A stretch of 64,000 nucleotides of DNA from Streptomyces venezuelae (GCF_008642375.1 NZ_CP029194.1:5192501-5256500); one strand, 5' to 3'; shown: positions 42,014 through 49,904, numbered from the stretch's first letter. Program-made: numbers and translations. Notes: a model not told the origin generated them from the sequence alone.

Positions 42014-42784
42014 TCAGCTCGTACGGCCCTTGGCGTCGAAGGCCTTCATGCGGTCGAGCACCCCGTCGGCCGTCGGGTTCAGCATCTCGTCGACGATCCG
42101 GCCGTCCGCGAGGAAGATCACGCGGTCCGCGTAGGAGGCGGCGACCGGGTCGTGGGTGACCATGACGACGGTCTGGCCGAGCTCGCGGACCGAGTTGCGC
42201 AGGAAGCCGAGGACCTCGGCGCCGGAGCGCGAGTCCAGGTTTCCGGTCGGCTCGTCACCGAAGATGATCTCGGGGCGCGAGGCCAGGGCGCGGGCCACTG
42301 CCACGCGCTGCTGCTGGCCGCCGGAGAGCTCGGTGGGGCGGTGGCTGAGGCGGGCGGAGAGGCCGAGCATGTCGATGACCTGCTGGACCCACTGCTTGTC
42401 GGCCTTGCGGCCGGCGATGTCCATCGGCAGCGTGATGTTCTCCAGGGCCGTCAGCGTCGGCAGCAGGTTGAAGGCCTGGAAGATGAAGCCGATCTTGTCC
42501 CGGCGGAGCTGGGTGAGCTGCTTGTCCTTCAGCGTGGAGAGCTCGGTCTCGCCGATCCGCACCGAGCCGGAGGAGAAGGAGTCCAGGCCGGCGACGCAGT
42601 GCATCAGGGTCGACTTGCCGGAGCCCGAGGGGCCCATGATCGCGGTGAACTCGCCCTGCCGGAAGTCGACGGTGACGTGGTCGAGCGCGACCACCTGGGT
42701 CTCGCCCTGGCCGTAGACCTTCGAGAGATCCGTGGCGCGGGCGGCCACCGCGGTGGCGCGGGACACGGTGGGGGTGGTGGTCAC
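42014..42784 (-). CDS. ABC transporter ATP-binding protein (second copy)
   Basis: 256 residues. Walker A GPSGSGKST, signature LSGGQQQRV, Walker B IIFGDEPTGNLDS and switch His MVTHDPVAASYADR are all intact. The second half is nearly the same as in the ATPase at 295-1083, ending DRMKAFDAKGRTS against DRMKDFDARGRTS. The GTG start at 42784 (MTTTPTVSRATAV) follows AGGAGTCCCCCTC. It is the first gene of a leftward operon with the permease, divergent from bldA, with 379 bp between. Confidence 0.93.
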   Translation of the reverse strand: MTTTPTVSRATAVAARATDLSKVYGQGETQVVALDHVTVDFRQGEFTAIMGPSGSGKSTLMHCVAGLDSFSSGSVRIGETELSTLKDKQLTQLRRDKIGFIFQAFNLLPTLTALENITLPMDIAGRKADKQWVQQVIDMLGLSARLSHRPTELSGGQQQRVAVARALASRPEIIFGDEPTGNLDSRSGAEVLGFLRNSVRELGQTVVMVTHDPVAASYADRVIFLADGRIVDEMLNPTADGVLDRMKAFDAKGRTS

Positions 42785-43163
42785 GAGGGGGACTCCTGTC
42801 ACTGCGGGGCTGCTGCGGGAACCACTCCATCGTGTCGAGCGTTCCGGCCCGGGACGTCCGTCCACGTGCCCGTTCTCGGGGCAGACTCGAGGCGGACCGG
42901 AGCCCTCGACCCTCCTCCTGAGGTATGACGGCTTCCCTGAGAGTCGGCATCGAGCCGAGGTGACAGAAGTCCGACGACTTTTCGTCATTCCGGTGGGCTC
43001 GCCTTTGCGCCTGCGACCCCCGTCACAGTTCGGCGAAATGCCCCTCACCTGCACTGACGCACCCTCAGGCGTCAATAAAATAAGACAACATCGGGTCGAT
43101 GTTCCGCTGAACGAGGGATAGGGCCCCGATAGGCTCCTGTGCCAACGCGGAGCTTCGCGCAAC
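42785..43163. promoter_or_regulatory. Divergent control region of the second ABC operon and bldA
   Basis: 379 bp without a supported gene; reading frames here have poor codon bias. The right end has an unusually A-rich stretch (GTCAATAAAATAAGACAACA, about 43071-43090). The bldA promoter is CTGAAC (43107-43112), 17-bp spacer, TAGGCT (43130-43135), giving a start near 43142 and a short precursor leader. I see no secure promoter for the ABC operon. Confidence 0.6.
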
Positions 43164-43250
43164 GCCCGGATGGTGGAATACGCAGACACGGCGAGCTTAA
43201 ACCTCGCTGGCCTTCGGGCCGTACCGGTTCAAGTCCGGTTCCGGGCACCA
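43164..43250 (+). tRNA. bldA: tRNA-Leu (anticodon UAA), bldA
   Basis: 87-nt class II tRNA with encoded CCA. Acceptor GCCCGGA (43164-43170) pairs with TCCGGGC (43240-43246). Anticodon stem GCGAG/CTCGC holds loop CTTAAAC, anticodon TAA at 43198-43200, which reads UUA. A long variable arm (TGGCC-TTCG-GGCC region) and the T loop GGTTCAAGTCC are present. In Streptomyces this is bldA, the only tRNA for the rare UUA codon and a switch for development and antibiotic production. Two genes in this window have in-frame TTA codons (8704-8706 and 12631-12633). Confidence 0.96.
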
Positions 43251-43400
43251 ACCCGGGCCGCAGGCGAGTGCCTGGGGCCCGGTGGCAAGGTCCCCGATCG
43301 ACACTCCCGGCCGCTCTCCCGGGGGCCTCCCACGGATGCGGGAAAAGATCCTCCCCGAGCACTAGGGAGTTTCTTTTGCCTACGCATTACTCTTGACGCA

Positions 43401-43419
43401 AGACCGCGCCGCGCGGTCT
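43401..43419 (+). repeat. Hairpin before the BI-1-like gene
   Basis: Perfect 8-bp stem AGACCGCG/CGCGGTCT with a 3-nt loop, ending 7 bases before the GGAGGAG ribosome site. If TACTCT (43388-43393) is the -10 box, the mRNA starts at this hairpin. Confidence 0.6.
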
Positions 43420-43436
43420 GCCCATGGAGGAGTGAG

Positions 43437-44336
43437 ATGAGGAGCAGCAACCCGGTCTTCTCGCGACGGGGGTTCAGCCGCGACAACGGCACCGCGGGCT
43501 TCGGCCAGCAGCCGCAGGCCGGGGGCCCCGCCGTAGGAACCAACCCGTACGCCACCGGCAACCCGTACGCCGACGGCGCGACGAACCCGTACGCCACCAA
43601 CCCGTACGCCCCGCAGGACGCCCAGGCCGGCGCCCTGCAGCAGGCTCGCGGCAACGTGATGACGATCGACGACGTCGTGAGCCGTACGGCCATGACGCTC
43701 GGTACGGTCGTGCTCACCGCCGTCCTGTCCTGGTTCCTTCTGCCGGTCGACTCGGCCAACCTCGGCAAGTCCTACGGCATCGCCATCGGCGCCGCCCTGG
43801 TCGCCTTCGTCCTGGCGATGGTGCAGTCCTTCAAGCGCAAGCCGTCTCCCGCGCTGATCCTGGGCTACGCCGCCTTCGAGGGCGTCTTCCTCGGTGTGAT
43901 CTCGGCCGCCGTCTCGACGTACATCGCCGACGGCGTGGTCATCCAGGCGGTCCTGGGCACGATGGCGGTCTTCGCCGGTGTCCTGATCGCCTACAAGATG
44001 GGCTGGATCCGGGTCAACCGACGCTTCTACGGCTTCGTGATGGCCGCCGCCATGGGCTTCATGCTGCTCATGGTCGTCAACCTGCTGTTCGCCGTCTTCG
44101 CCGGCGGTGACGGCCTCGGCTTCCGCAGCGGTGGCCTCGGCATCCTCTTCGGCGTCATCGGCGTCATCCTGGGTGCCTGCTTCCTCGCCCTCGACTTCAA
44201 GCAGGTCGAGGACGGCGTGAACTACGGCGCGCCGCGCGAGGAGGCCTGGCTGGCCGCCTTCGGTCTCACCATGACCCTGGTGTGGATCTACCTGGAGATG
44301 CTGCGTCTGCTGTCGATCCTGCAGGGCGACGACTGA
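43437..44336 (+). CDS. Bax inhibitor-1/YccA-family membrane protein
   Basis: 299 residues. A cytoplasmic N terminus of about 75 residues has N-P-Y-A repeats (TNPYATGNPYADGATNPYAT), then seven transmembrane helices start at about residue 80 (MTLGTVVLTAVLSWFLL). The last helices carry GVIGVILGACFLALDFKQVEDGVNYGA and the acidic pair typical of BI-1/YetJ channels. Family role: pH-sensitive calcium leak or protease modulation in the cytoplasmic membrane. ATG 43437 follows a strong GGAGGAGTGAG. It has its own leader after bldA. Confidence 0.93.
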   Translation: MRSSNPVFSRRGFSRDNGTAGFGQQPQAGGPAVGTNPYATGNPYADGATNPYATNPYAPQDAQAGALQQARGNVMTIDDVVSRTAMTLGTVVLTAVLSWFLLPVDSANLGKSYGIAIGAALVAFVLAMVQSFKRKPSPALILGYAAFEGVFLGVISAAVSTYIADGVVIQAVLGTMAVFAGVLIAYKMGWIRVNRRFYGFVMAAAMGFMLLMVVNLLFAVFAGGDGLGFRSGGLGILFGVIGVILGACFLALDFKQVEDGVNYGAPREEAWLAAFGLTMTLVWIYLEMLRLLSILQGDD

Positions 44337-44352
44337 CGCCTCCGAGCTCGGG

Positions 44353-44392
44353 GGAAGGGCCCGTCCGGCTTCGTGCCGGGCGGGCCCTTTCC
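44353..44392. terminator. Bidirectional terminator between BI-1-like and TetR genes
   Basis: GGAAGGGCCCGTCCGGC pairs with GCCGGGCGGGCCCTTTCC with one G-T pair and a small bulge; loop TTCGT. It lies between convergent genes. Confidence 0.88.
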
Positions 44393-44401
44393 GCGTTCGC
44401 C

Positions 44402-44962
44402 CTACGGCTGTGACGCGTCGAGGAGGACGCGGGCCGCGGCCTTCGCCTGGGCGGCGGGCTCGGGGGAGCCGGTGATGCCCGCGACGACCATGGCGCCGTT
44501 GGCGAGCAGGGCGAGCTGGTCGGCGAGGGCGGGCGGGGCGCCCAGGGCGTCCGTCTGTGCGGCGAGGTACGCCCGCAGGGCCTCCTTGTGGTCGCGGGCG
44601 AGGGCGGTGACGTTCGGGGCGACGCCGCCGAGCTCCCCGAAGGTGTTGATGAAGGCGCAGCCGCGGAACCCGGGCTCGGCGAACCAGGCGCCGAGCCAGT
44701 CGAAGACCGCCAGGGCCCGCTCGTAGGGACCGTCGGCGACCCGTGCGCCGTACGCGGCGAGGGCGTCGCGGACGGCCCCGTCGCGGCGCCGCAGGACCGC
44801 CTCGACCAGGACGTCCTTGGAGGGGAAGAGCTGGTAGAGGCGCTTCAGGGAGACCCCTGACGCCGTGCGGAGCGCGTCCATGCCGACCGCCTGCACCCCG
44901 CGCTCGTCGAAGAGCCGCTCGGCGGTGTCGAGCACCTTCAGTTCGGCGGCTTCCGCGTCCAT
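44402..44962 (-). CDS. TetR/AcrR-family transcriptional regulator
   Basis: 186 residues. Helix-turn-helix at about 5-50 (LDTAERLFDERGVQAVGMDA and ASGVSLKRLYQLFPSKDVLV), with a ligand domain of the TetR_C_33-like type (WLGAWFAEPGFRGCAFINTFGE). It faces the alpha/beta hydrolase gene across 109 bp holding one perfect and one near-perfect palindrome, which should be its operators. ATG 44962 (MDAEAAELK) follows AAGGGGTGATC. The Cys in FRGCAF recalls redox or thiol-reactive ligand sensing in related repressors, but that is a guess. Confidence 0.9.
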   Translation of the reverse strand: MDAEAAELKVLDTAERLFDERGVQAVGMDALRTASGVSLKRLYQLFPSKDVLVEAVLRRRDGAVRDALAAYGARVADGPYERALAVFDWLGAWFAEPGFRGCAFINTFGELGGVAPNVTALARDHKEALRAYLAAQTDALGAPPALADQLALLANGAMVVAGITGSPEPAAQAKAAARVLLDASQP

Positions 44963-44983
44963 CGGCCGATCACCCCTTGCGTA

Positions 44984-45036
44984 GAGAACCATCGTTCTCG
45001 TAGCCTACAGGGCATCGGGAGAACGATCGTTCTCCC
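44984..45036. promoter_or_regulatory. Twin TetR operators
   Basis: GAGAACCATCGTTCTC (44984-44999) and the perfect palindrome GGGAGAACGATCGTTCTCCC (45017-45036) share the core GAGAAC-n4-GTTCTC. Their centres are 35 bp apart and flank TAGCCT (45001-45006), a -10 box for the hydrolase, with TTGCGT 18 bp upstream. Confidence 0.85.
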
Positions 45037-45071
45037 GTCCGGAAACACGACACCGGAAACGGGGAACGCCC

Positions 45072-45944
45072 ATGTCCGCCTTCGCCCTGCGCGCCCGCAC
45101 CGTCACCGTCGACGGGCTCGACGTCTTCTACCGGGAGGCCGGCGACCCGGCCAAGCCCACGCTCCTGCTGCTGCACGGCTTCCCGTCCAGCTCGCACATG
45201 TACCGCGGTCTCATGGCCGAGCTGGCCGACAGCTACCACCTGATCGCCCCGGACCACATCGGCTTCGGCGCCTCCGCCGCCCCGGCCGTCGAGGACTTCC
45301 CGTACGGCTTCGAGAAGCTCACCGAGGTCACCCTCGCGCTGCTCGACCGGCTCGGCGTCGACCGGTTCGCGCTCTACGTCCAGGACTACGGGGCACCCAT
45401 CGGCCTGCGGATCGCCTCCCGGAACCCCGAGCGGATCACCGCGATCGTCAGCCAGAGCGGCAACGCCTACCTGGAGGGCTTCACGCCCTTCTGGGACGTG
45501 CTCTTCGCCCACGCCAAGGACCGCGCGGCCCACGAGGCCGGGGTGCGCGAGCTGCTGACCGCCGAGGCCACGCGCTGGCAGTACACCCACGGGGTGCCGG
45601 CCGATCGCCTCGACCGGATCGGCCCGGAGACCTGGACCCTGGACCAGGCCGGCCTGGACCGGCCCGGCAACAAGGAGATCCAGCTCCAGCTCTTCTGGGA
45701 CTACCAGTTCAACCTCGACGGCTACCCGGCCTTCCAGGAGTACTTCCGCACCCACCGGCCGCCGCTCCTCGCGGCCTGGGGGCGCGGCGACGAGATCTTC
45801 GGACCCGCGGGCGCGGCGGCCTTCGAGCGGGACCTGCCGGACGCGGAGATCCACCTCCTGGACGCCGGCCACTTCGCCCTGGAGACCCACGGGGAGGAGA
45901 TCGCCGCGCTGGTCAGGGACTTCCTCGGCCGGCACGTGAAGTGA
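45072..45944 (+). CDS. Alpha/beta hydrolase, haloalkane dehalogenase/epoxide hydrolase-like
   Basis: 290 residues. LLLLHGFPSSSHMYR supplies the oxyanion loop, and the nucleophile elbow is YVQDYGAPIG with Asp105, so the nucleophile is Asp rather than Ser, as in haloalkane dehalogenases and epoxide hydrolases. A cap domain covers about 140-210 (QLFWDYQFNLDGYPAFQEYF); the late acid is in WGRGDEIFGP and the catalytic His in LLDAGHFALETH near 272. It probably opens an epoxide or removes a halide or ester. The divergent TetR gene and operators imply substrate-induced expression. Confidence 0.92.
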   Translation: MSAFALRARTVTVDGLDVFYREAGDPAKPTLLLLHGFPSSSHMYRGLMAELADSYHLIAPDHIGFGASAAPAVEDFPYGFEKLTEVTLALLDRLGVDRFALYVQDYGAPIGLRIASRNPERITAIVSQSGNAYLEGFTPFWDVLFAHAKDRAAHEAGVRELLTAEATRWQYTHGVPADRLDRIGPETWTLDQAGLDRPGNKEIQLQLFWDYQFNLDGYPAFQEYFRTHRPPLLAAWGRGDEIFGPAGAAAFERDLPDAEIHLLDAGHFALETHGEEIAALVRDFLGRHVK

Positions 45945-45949
45945 TGCCG

Positions 45950-45955
45950 TAGGGT
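45950..45955 (+). promoter_or_regulatory. -10 box of the gene at 45962, leaderless
   Basis: TAGGGT ends six bases before GTG 45962. Confidence 0.55.
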
Positions 45956-45961
45956 CACCGC

Positions 45962-46291
45962 GTGCGTGATACGAGTGAACTGACCGCGGCCGTCGAGCGC
46001 TTCGCCGACCGGCTGCGGGCCGCCCCGCAGAGCCGCCTCCAGCGCGGTGCGGCGGCCGAGGGGCTGGAGCTCGCCCGGGAGCTCGCGGTGCGCGCCCAGC
46101 GCGCCGAGAGCCCGGAGCGGGAGCCGCTCACGATGCCGGACGCGGGGGTCTTCACCGTCGCCGACCAGCTCGTCGTCGCCGGGAACGACCTGGCGGAGAT
46201 CCTGCGAACGGCCCCGGCCGGCTCCCGCGAGGGAGAGCTGGACGAGGCCGTGAGGCTGGTACGGGAGGCGGCGGAGCGCTCGGGGCTCTAG
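45962..46291 (+). CDS. Conserved hypothetical protein
   Basis: 109 residues, predicted all helical and charged (ELTAAVERFADRLRAAPQSR, LELARELAVRAQRAE, then DQLVVAGNDLAEILR). No membrane segment or known motif. I recall similar short proteins in other Streptomyces, without a function. It lies 17 bp after the hydrolase but has its own TAGGGT box six bases before the GTG, so it may be transcribed alone. Confidence 0.7.
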   Translation: MRDTSELTAAVERFADRLRAAPQSRLQRGAAAEGLELARELAVRAQRAESPEREPLTMPDAGVFTVADQLVVAGNDLAEILRTAPAGSREGELDEAVRLVREAAERSGL

Positions 46292-46459
46292 GGCCTGTCC
46301 GACGGATCATGGCCGGGGCCGCGGGCCTCTGTCCGGGGGATCAGGCCGGATCAGGGCCGAGCCTTACGGCTCGCGCCGCGCGGCCGGCGGTCGGAGGCCG
46401 CCGCAGCGCTCCGAAGCCCGTGAGGCCCTCGGTGGCCGAGCGGTGCCGGCGGCGCGGGA

Positions 46460-47296
46460 TCAGAGGGACGCGATGACGCGGTCCGCCAGGATGTAGACGT
46501 TCTCCTCGTCCGTGTCGCCGTAGGAGAAGGTGAGCGCGAAGGCGCCCGAGACGCCCGAGCCGCCGAGCAGCACGGGGGAACGGCCGGAGCGCAGGGCCTC
46601 GGCGAGGCGCTCCGCGGTCTCGCGGTGGCCCGGGGTCATACAGAGCGTCGTGCCGTCCGCGAAGACGTACACGTCCAGCGTGCCGAGCGGGCCGGGGCGC
46701 ACGTCGGTCAGCGCCGTACGGGTGTCCGCGAGCTCTTCGAGGCGGGCCACCGTCCGCTCGTGGTCGGTGACGACCGGGGTCTGGACCGGCACGAAGTCCG
46801 GGTGCGAGGGGTGGCGGCGGCGGGCCGCGGCCAGCTCCGGGGAGTCCTCGGGGAACTCGTCCAGCGGGTCGGCGAGCTCGGCGACGCCGTCGAGCGCGGC
46901 GGCCTCGGCCTCCATGGCCTCCAGGGCCATCGCCTCCAGGCCCGCGAAGTCGGCCTGGCGCGGGACGAAGAAGGTGCCGTCCTCGGCCGGGCCGCCGATC
47001 CCGCCGAGCAGGGACGGGGCGTCCGCCGCGTCACGGGCCTCCTGCGCGGCCCAGAAGGCACGGGCCTCCGCGAGCTCGCGCTCGCGCTCCTCGGCCAGCG
47101 CCTCGGCGACCGCGGCCCGTATCTCCGCGGCGGGCGTGGCGCGCGCCGCGGGGACCGTGACGCCGCGGGCGGCCGCCAGCTCGCTGCGGAGGCCGGTGAC
47201 CTCCTTGCGGAGACCGTGGACGGCGTGCAGGGCAGCAGCGCCCACGGCCGTGGCAGCGGCCGTGGTCAGCAGCAGGGCAAGAGACATGGCGCTCAC
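46460..47296 (-). CDS. Membrane-anchored protein with coiled coil, unknown function
   Basis: 278 residues. One N-terminal transmembrane helix (about 4-25), then a coiled coil of about 25-85 (LRKEVTGLRSELAAARG and AEALAEERERELAEARAFW), a low-complexity acidic region, and a C-terminal domain of about 100 residues with alternating strands (DVYVFADGTTLCMTPGHRE, PVLLGGSGVSGAFALTFSYG, NVYILADRVIASL). No family recognised. GTG 47296 has GGGAG seven bases upstream; ATG 47287 is also in frame. The 168 bp on its left and 243 bp on its right show no other gene. Confidence 0.75.
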   Translation of the reverse strand: MSAMSLALLLTTAAATAVGAAALHAVHGLRKEVTGLRSELAAARGVTVPAARATPAAEIRAAVAEALAEERERELAEARAFWAAQEARDAADAPSLLGGIGGPAEDGTFFVPRQADFAGLEAMALEAMEAEAAALDGVAELADPLDEFPEDSPELAAARRRHPSHPDFVPVQTPVVTDHERTVARLEELADTRTALTDVRPGPLGTLDVYVFADGTTLCMTPGHRETAERLAEALRSGRSPVLLGGSGVSGAFALTFSYGDTDEENVYILADRVIASL

Positions 47297-47539
47297 TGAC
47301 GTACTCCCGATTCCGAGTCGATCCCCCGACTTCCTACATCAGCTTGTCCTGAGGTGGTGCCCGCTGTCAGTGCATTACGTCACGAATTGGACAGGTATTT
47401 CGGCCGGGTGTTTAGTCCCGAAACCCCTCTGACCTGCAGATATGAACCTCCCCCGGGACGTAGGTCACATCCTGGGGGAGATTCGGTCACGGCTCGGACG
47501 CGACGGGGTTGGTCCCGGGGTGCCCGGAGAGGCGCTCGA

Positions 47540-48760
47540 TCAGCTCAGGCGCTCGATCACCATGGCCATGCCCTGGCCGCCGCCGACGCACATAGTCTCC
47601 AGGCCGAACTGCTTGTCGTGGAACTGGAGGCTGTTGATGAGCGTGCCGGTGATCCGGGCGCCCGTCATGCCGAAGGGGTGGCCGACGGCGATCGCGCCGC
47701 CGTTGACGTTCACCTTGTCCAGGTCCAGGCCCAGGTCCTGGTAGGACGGGATGACCTGGGCGGCGAAGGCCTCGTTGAGCTCCGCCAGGTCGATGTCGCC
47801 GATGGTCAGGCCGGCGCGCTTGAGGGCCTGCTTCGAGGCCTCGACCGGGCCCAGGCCCATGATCTCGGGGGAGAGGCCGGAGACGCCGGTGGAGACGATG
47901 CGGGCGAGCGGGGTCAGGCCGAGCTCGCGGGCCTTCGTGTCCGACATGATGACGAGTGCGGCGGCGCCGTCGTTCAGCGGGCAGCAGTTGGCGGCGGTGA
48001 CCAGGCCGTCGGGGCGGAAGACCGGCTTGAGGCCCTGCACGCCCTCCAGGGTGACGCCGGCGCGCGGGCCGTCGTCGGTGGAGACGACGGTGCCGTCCGG
48101 CAGCGTCACCGGGGTGATCTCGCGCTCCCAGAAGCCGTTCTTGATGGCCTGCTCGGCGAGGTTCTGCGACCGTACGCCGAACTCGTCCATCTCCTGGCGG
48201 CTGATGCCCTTGAGGCGGGCCAGGTTCTCGGCGGTCTGGCCCATCGCGATGTACGCGTCCGGGACGATGCCGTCCTCGCGCGGGTCGTGCCAGGTGGAGC
48301 CCTCGGAGGCGGCGACCGCGGCGGTACGGGCCTCGGCCTCGGCGAAGAACGGGTTGTGGGTGTCGGGCAGCGAGTCCGAGTTGCCCCGGACGAAGCTGGA
48401 CACCATCTCGACACCGGCCGAGATGAAGACGTCGCCCTCGCCCGCCTTGATCGCGTGCAGCGCCATGCGGGAGGTCTGCAGCGAGGAGGAGCAGTAGCGG
48501 GTGATCGTGCAGCCCGGCAGGTGGTCCATGCCCATCCGCACGGACACGATCCGGCCCAGGTTGTTGCCCTGCTCGCCGCCGGGCAGACCGCAGCCCAGCA
48601 TGAGGTCGTCGATGTCGCGCGGGTCCAGCTCCGGCACCTTCGCCAGGGCGGCCTGGACGATGGTCGCGGTGAGGTCGTCCGCCCGCAGATCCTTGAGGGA
48701 GCCCTTGAAGGCCCGGCCGATGGGCGAGCGGGCGGTCGAGACGATCACGGCTTCGGGCAT
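47540..48760 (-). CDS. Acetyl-CoA C-acetyltransferase (thiolase)
   Basis: 406 residues. Complete thiolase: nucleophile Cys90 in TRYCSSSLQT, His in VGHPFGMTGAR near 360, second Cys in MCVGGGQGMAMV near 390. Catalyses acetyl-CoA condensation or acetoacetyl-CoA/3-ketoacyl-CoA cleavage in fatty acid breakdown. ATG 48760 has GGAG five bases upstream and gives the family start MPEAVIVSTARSPIG. A TetR-type dyad lies 100 bp upstream (48860-48875), which suggests control by an acyl-CoA-responsive repressor encoded elsewhere. Confidence 0.95.
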   Translation of the reverse strand: MPEAVIVSTARSPIGRAFKGSLKDLRADDLTATIVQAALAKVPELDPRDIDDLMLGCGLPGGEQGNNLGRIVSVRMGMDHLPGCTITRYCSSSLQTSRMALHAIKAGEGDVFISAGVEMVSSFVRGNSDSLPDTHNPFFAEAEARTAAVAASEGSTWHDPREDGIVPDAYIAMGQTAENLARLKGISRQEMDEFGVRSQNLAEQAIKNGFWEREITPVTLPDGTVVSTDDGPRAGVTLEGVQGLKPVFRPDGLVTAANCCPLNDGAAALVIMSDTKARELGLTPLARIVSTGVSGLSPEIMGLGPVEASKQALKRAGLTIGDIDLAELNEAFAAQVIPSYQDLGLDLDKVNVNGGAIAVGHPFGMTGARITGTLINSLQFHDKQFGLETMCVGGGQGMAMVIERLS

Positions 48761-48859
48761 CACGGCTCCATGAGGGTGCGGAGGGGGCGGACTGAAAGGG
48801 AAGTTACCCGTACGTACCGCACGGGTCACCGCCCTGGCGGTGTGACGCGGACCTCTTTT

Positions 48860-48875
48860 CTAAGCGAGCGCTCAG
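48860..48875. promoter_or_regulatory. TetR-type operator candidate upstream of the thiolase
   Basis: CTAAGCGAGCGCTCAG is an imperfect palindrome with the perfect core GAGCGCTC. AGCGAGCGCT-type sites are common operators of TetR repressors that control acyl-CoA metabolism. Confidence 0.55.
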
Positions 48876-48905
48876 TCGATGCCTCCCTCCGTGGCGGGGT
48901 ACGGG

Positions 48906-49904
48906 TCATGCCTGGGCGTCCTCCGGGGCCGGGGCCGGGGATTCCGCGGCCGGCAGGCGCCTCCGCCGCCGGTGCTTCAGGAGGGCCCACGGTGCGCGGG
49001 CGCCCGTGACCTCGGTGCCCGCCTCCTTCGCCGCCTCGGCCGCCGCCTTCGCCACCGGCAGGATGTTCTCCCGGCGCGCCGGCTCCAGCCGATCGGTTTC
49101 CGGCCACACGGCCAGCGACACGCACAGCGTCGGCAGCACGGCCATCGCCGCCGTCGCGTACCCCTCCGCCGAGGGGTGGAAGTTGTCCACCCCGAACATC
49201 TCGCGCGGGTTCGCCGCGAACTCCGGGCCGAGCAGATCGCCCAGCGACACCGTCCGCCCGCCCTGCTCCACCACCACGATCGTCTGCGCCGCCGCCAGCT
49301 GCCGCGAGGCCCGCCGGGCCAGCCAGCGCAGCGGCTGGTAGACCGGCTCGATCGTCCCCAGGTCCGGACAGGTCCCGACGACCACCTCCGCGCCCGCCGT
49401 CCGCAGCCGCCGCACCGCCGCCGAGAGATGCCGCACCGACTCCGTCGGCGACATCCGGTGCGTCACGTCGTTCGCCCCGATCATGATCACGCAGACGTCG
49501 GGGGCCACCGGCTGGGAGAGCAGCAGCGACACCTGGCGCTCCAGGTCGTCCGAGCGCGCCCCCGACAGCGCCACGTTCCGCAGGACCACCGGCCGCTCCG
49601 CGACCGCCGCGAGCCCCGAGGCGAGCAGCGCGCCGGGCGTCTGACCCGTGCGGCGCACCCCCTGGCCCGCCGCCGTGGAATCACCCAGAAGGGCCATTCG
49701 CAGGGGCTCCTCCGTGCCGAAGGACCGGCCGTACAGGCCGTCCGCCACCGGCGGCAGGGGCGCCGTCCCGTTCCCCACCGACCGCTTCGCCAGCTGCATC
49801 TCGGTCAGCAGGAGTCCGACCGCCGCCACGCCGAGGAGACCGATGCTCCCGCCGCCGTACGCCGCACCCGCCGCGATCCGTCGTGCCACCCTCGCCCTCG
49901 ACAT
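48906..49904 (-). CDS. SGNH/GDSL hydrolase, membrane-anchored or secreted
   Basis: 332 residues. An N-terminal signal anchor (about 10-34, ARRIAAGAAYGGGSIGLLG), then an SGNH domain: block I MALLGDSTAAGQGV near 70, block II SGARSDDLE, block III IMIGANDVTH near 150, block V DNFHPSAEGY near 245. The C-terminal 60 residues are basic and low in complexity (KHRRRRRLP). Acts outside as esterase or acetyl hydrolase; substrate unknown. It is not closely similar to the other SGNH protein at 7510. ATG 49904 lies about ten bases after GGAGGAGGTGA. Confidence 0.88.
   Translation of the reverse strand: MSRARVARRIAAGAAYGGGSIGLLGVAAVGLLLTEMQLAKRSVGNGTAPLPPVADGLYGRSFGTEEPLRMALLGDSTAAGQGVRRTGQTPGALLASGLAAVAERPVVLRNVALSGARSDDLERQVSLLLSQPVAPDVCVIMIGANDVTHRMSPTESVRHLSAAVRRLRTAGAEVVVGTCPDLGTIEPVYQPLRWLARRASRQLAAAQTIVVVEQGGRTVSLGDLLGPEFAANPREMFGVDNFHPSAEGYATAAMAVLPTLCVSLAVWPETDRLEPARRENILPVAKAAAEAAKEAGTEVTGARAPWALLKHRRRRRLPAAESPAPAPEDAQA

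Noticed and set aside
42785..43121. Possible small gene on the plus strand upstream of bldA
   Set aside because: Codon bias is poor, no ribosome site and no recognisable protein; it mirrors the ABC leader.
43170..43436. Apparent N-terminal extension of the BI-1 gene starting inside the tRNA
   Set aside because: The in-frame ATG lies within bldA; a strong ribosome site precedes ATG 43437, which matches the family layout.
46292..46459. GGGCCTGTCCGACGGATC-like sequence as a transposon end
   Set aside because: I see no matching inverted partner, no direct repeat and no transposase. It may be a dispersed intergenic motif, but one copy is not evidence.
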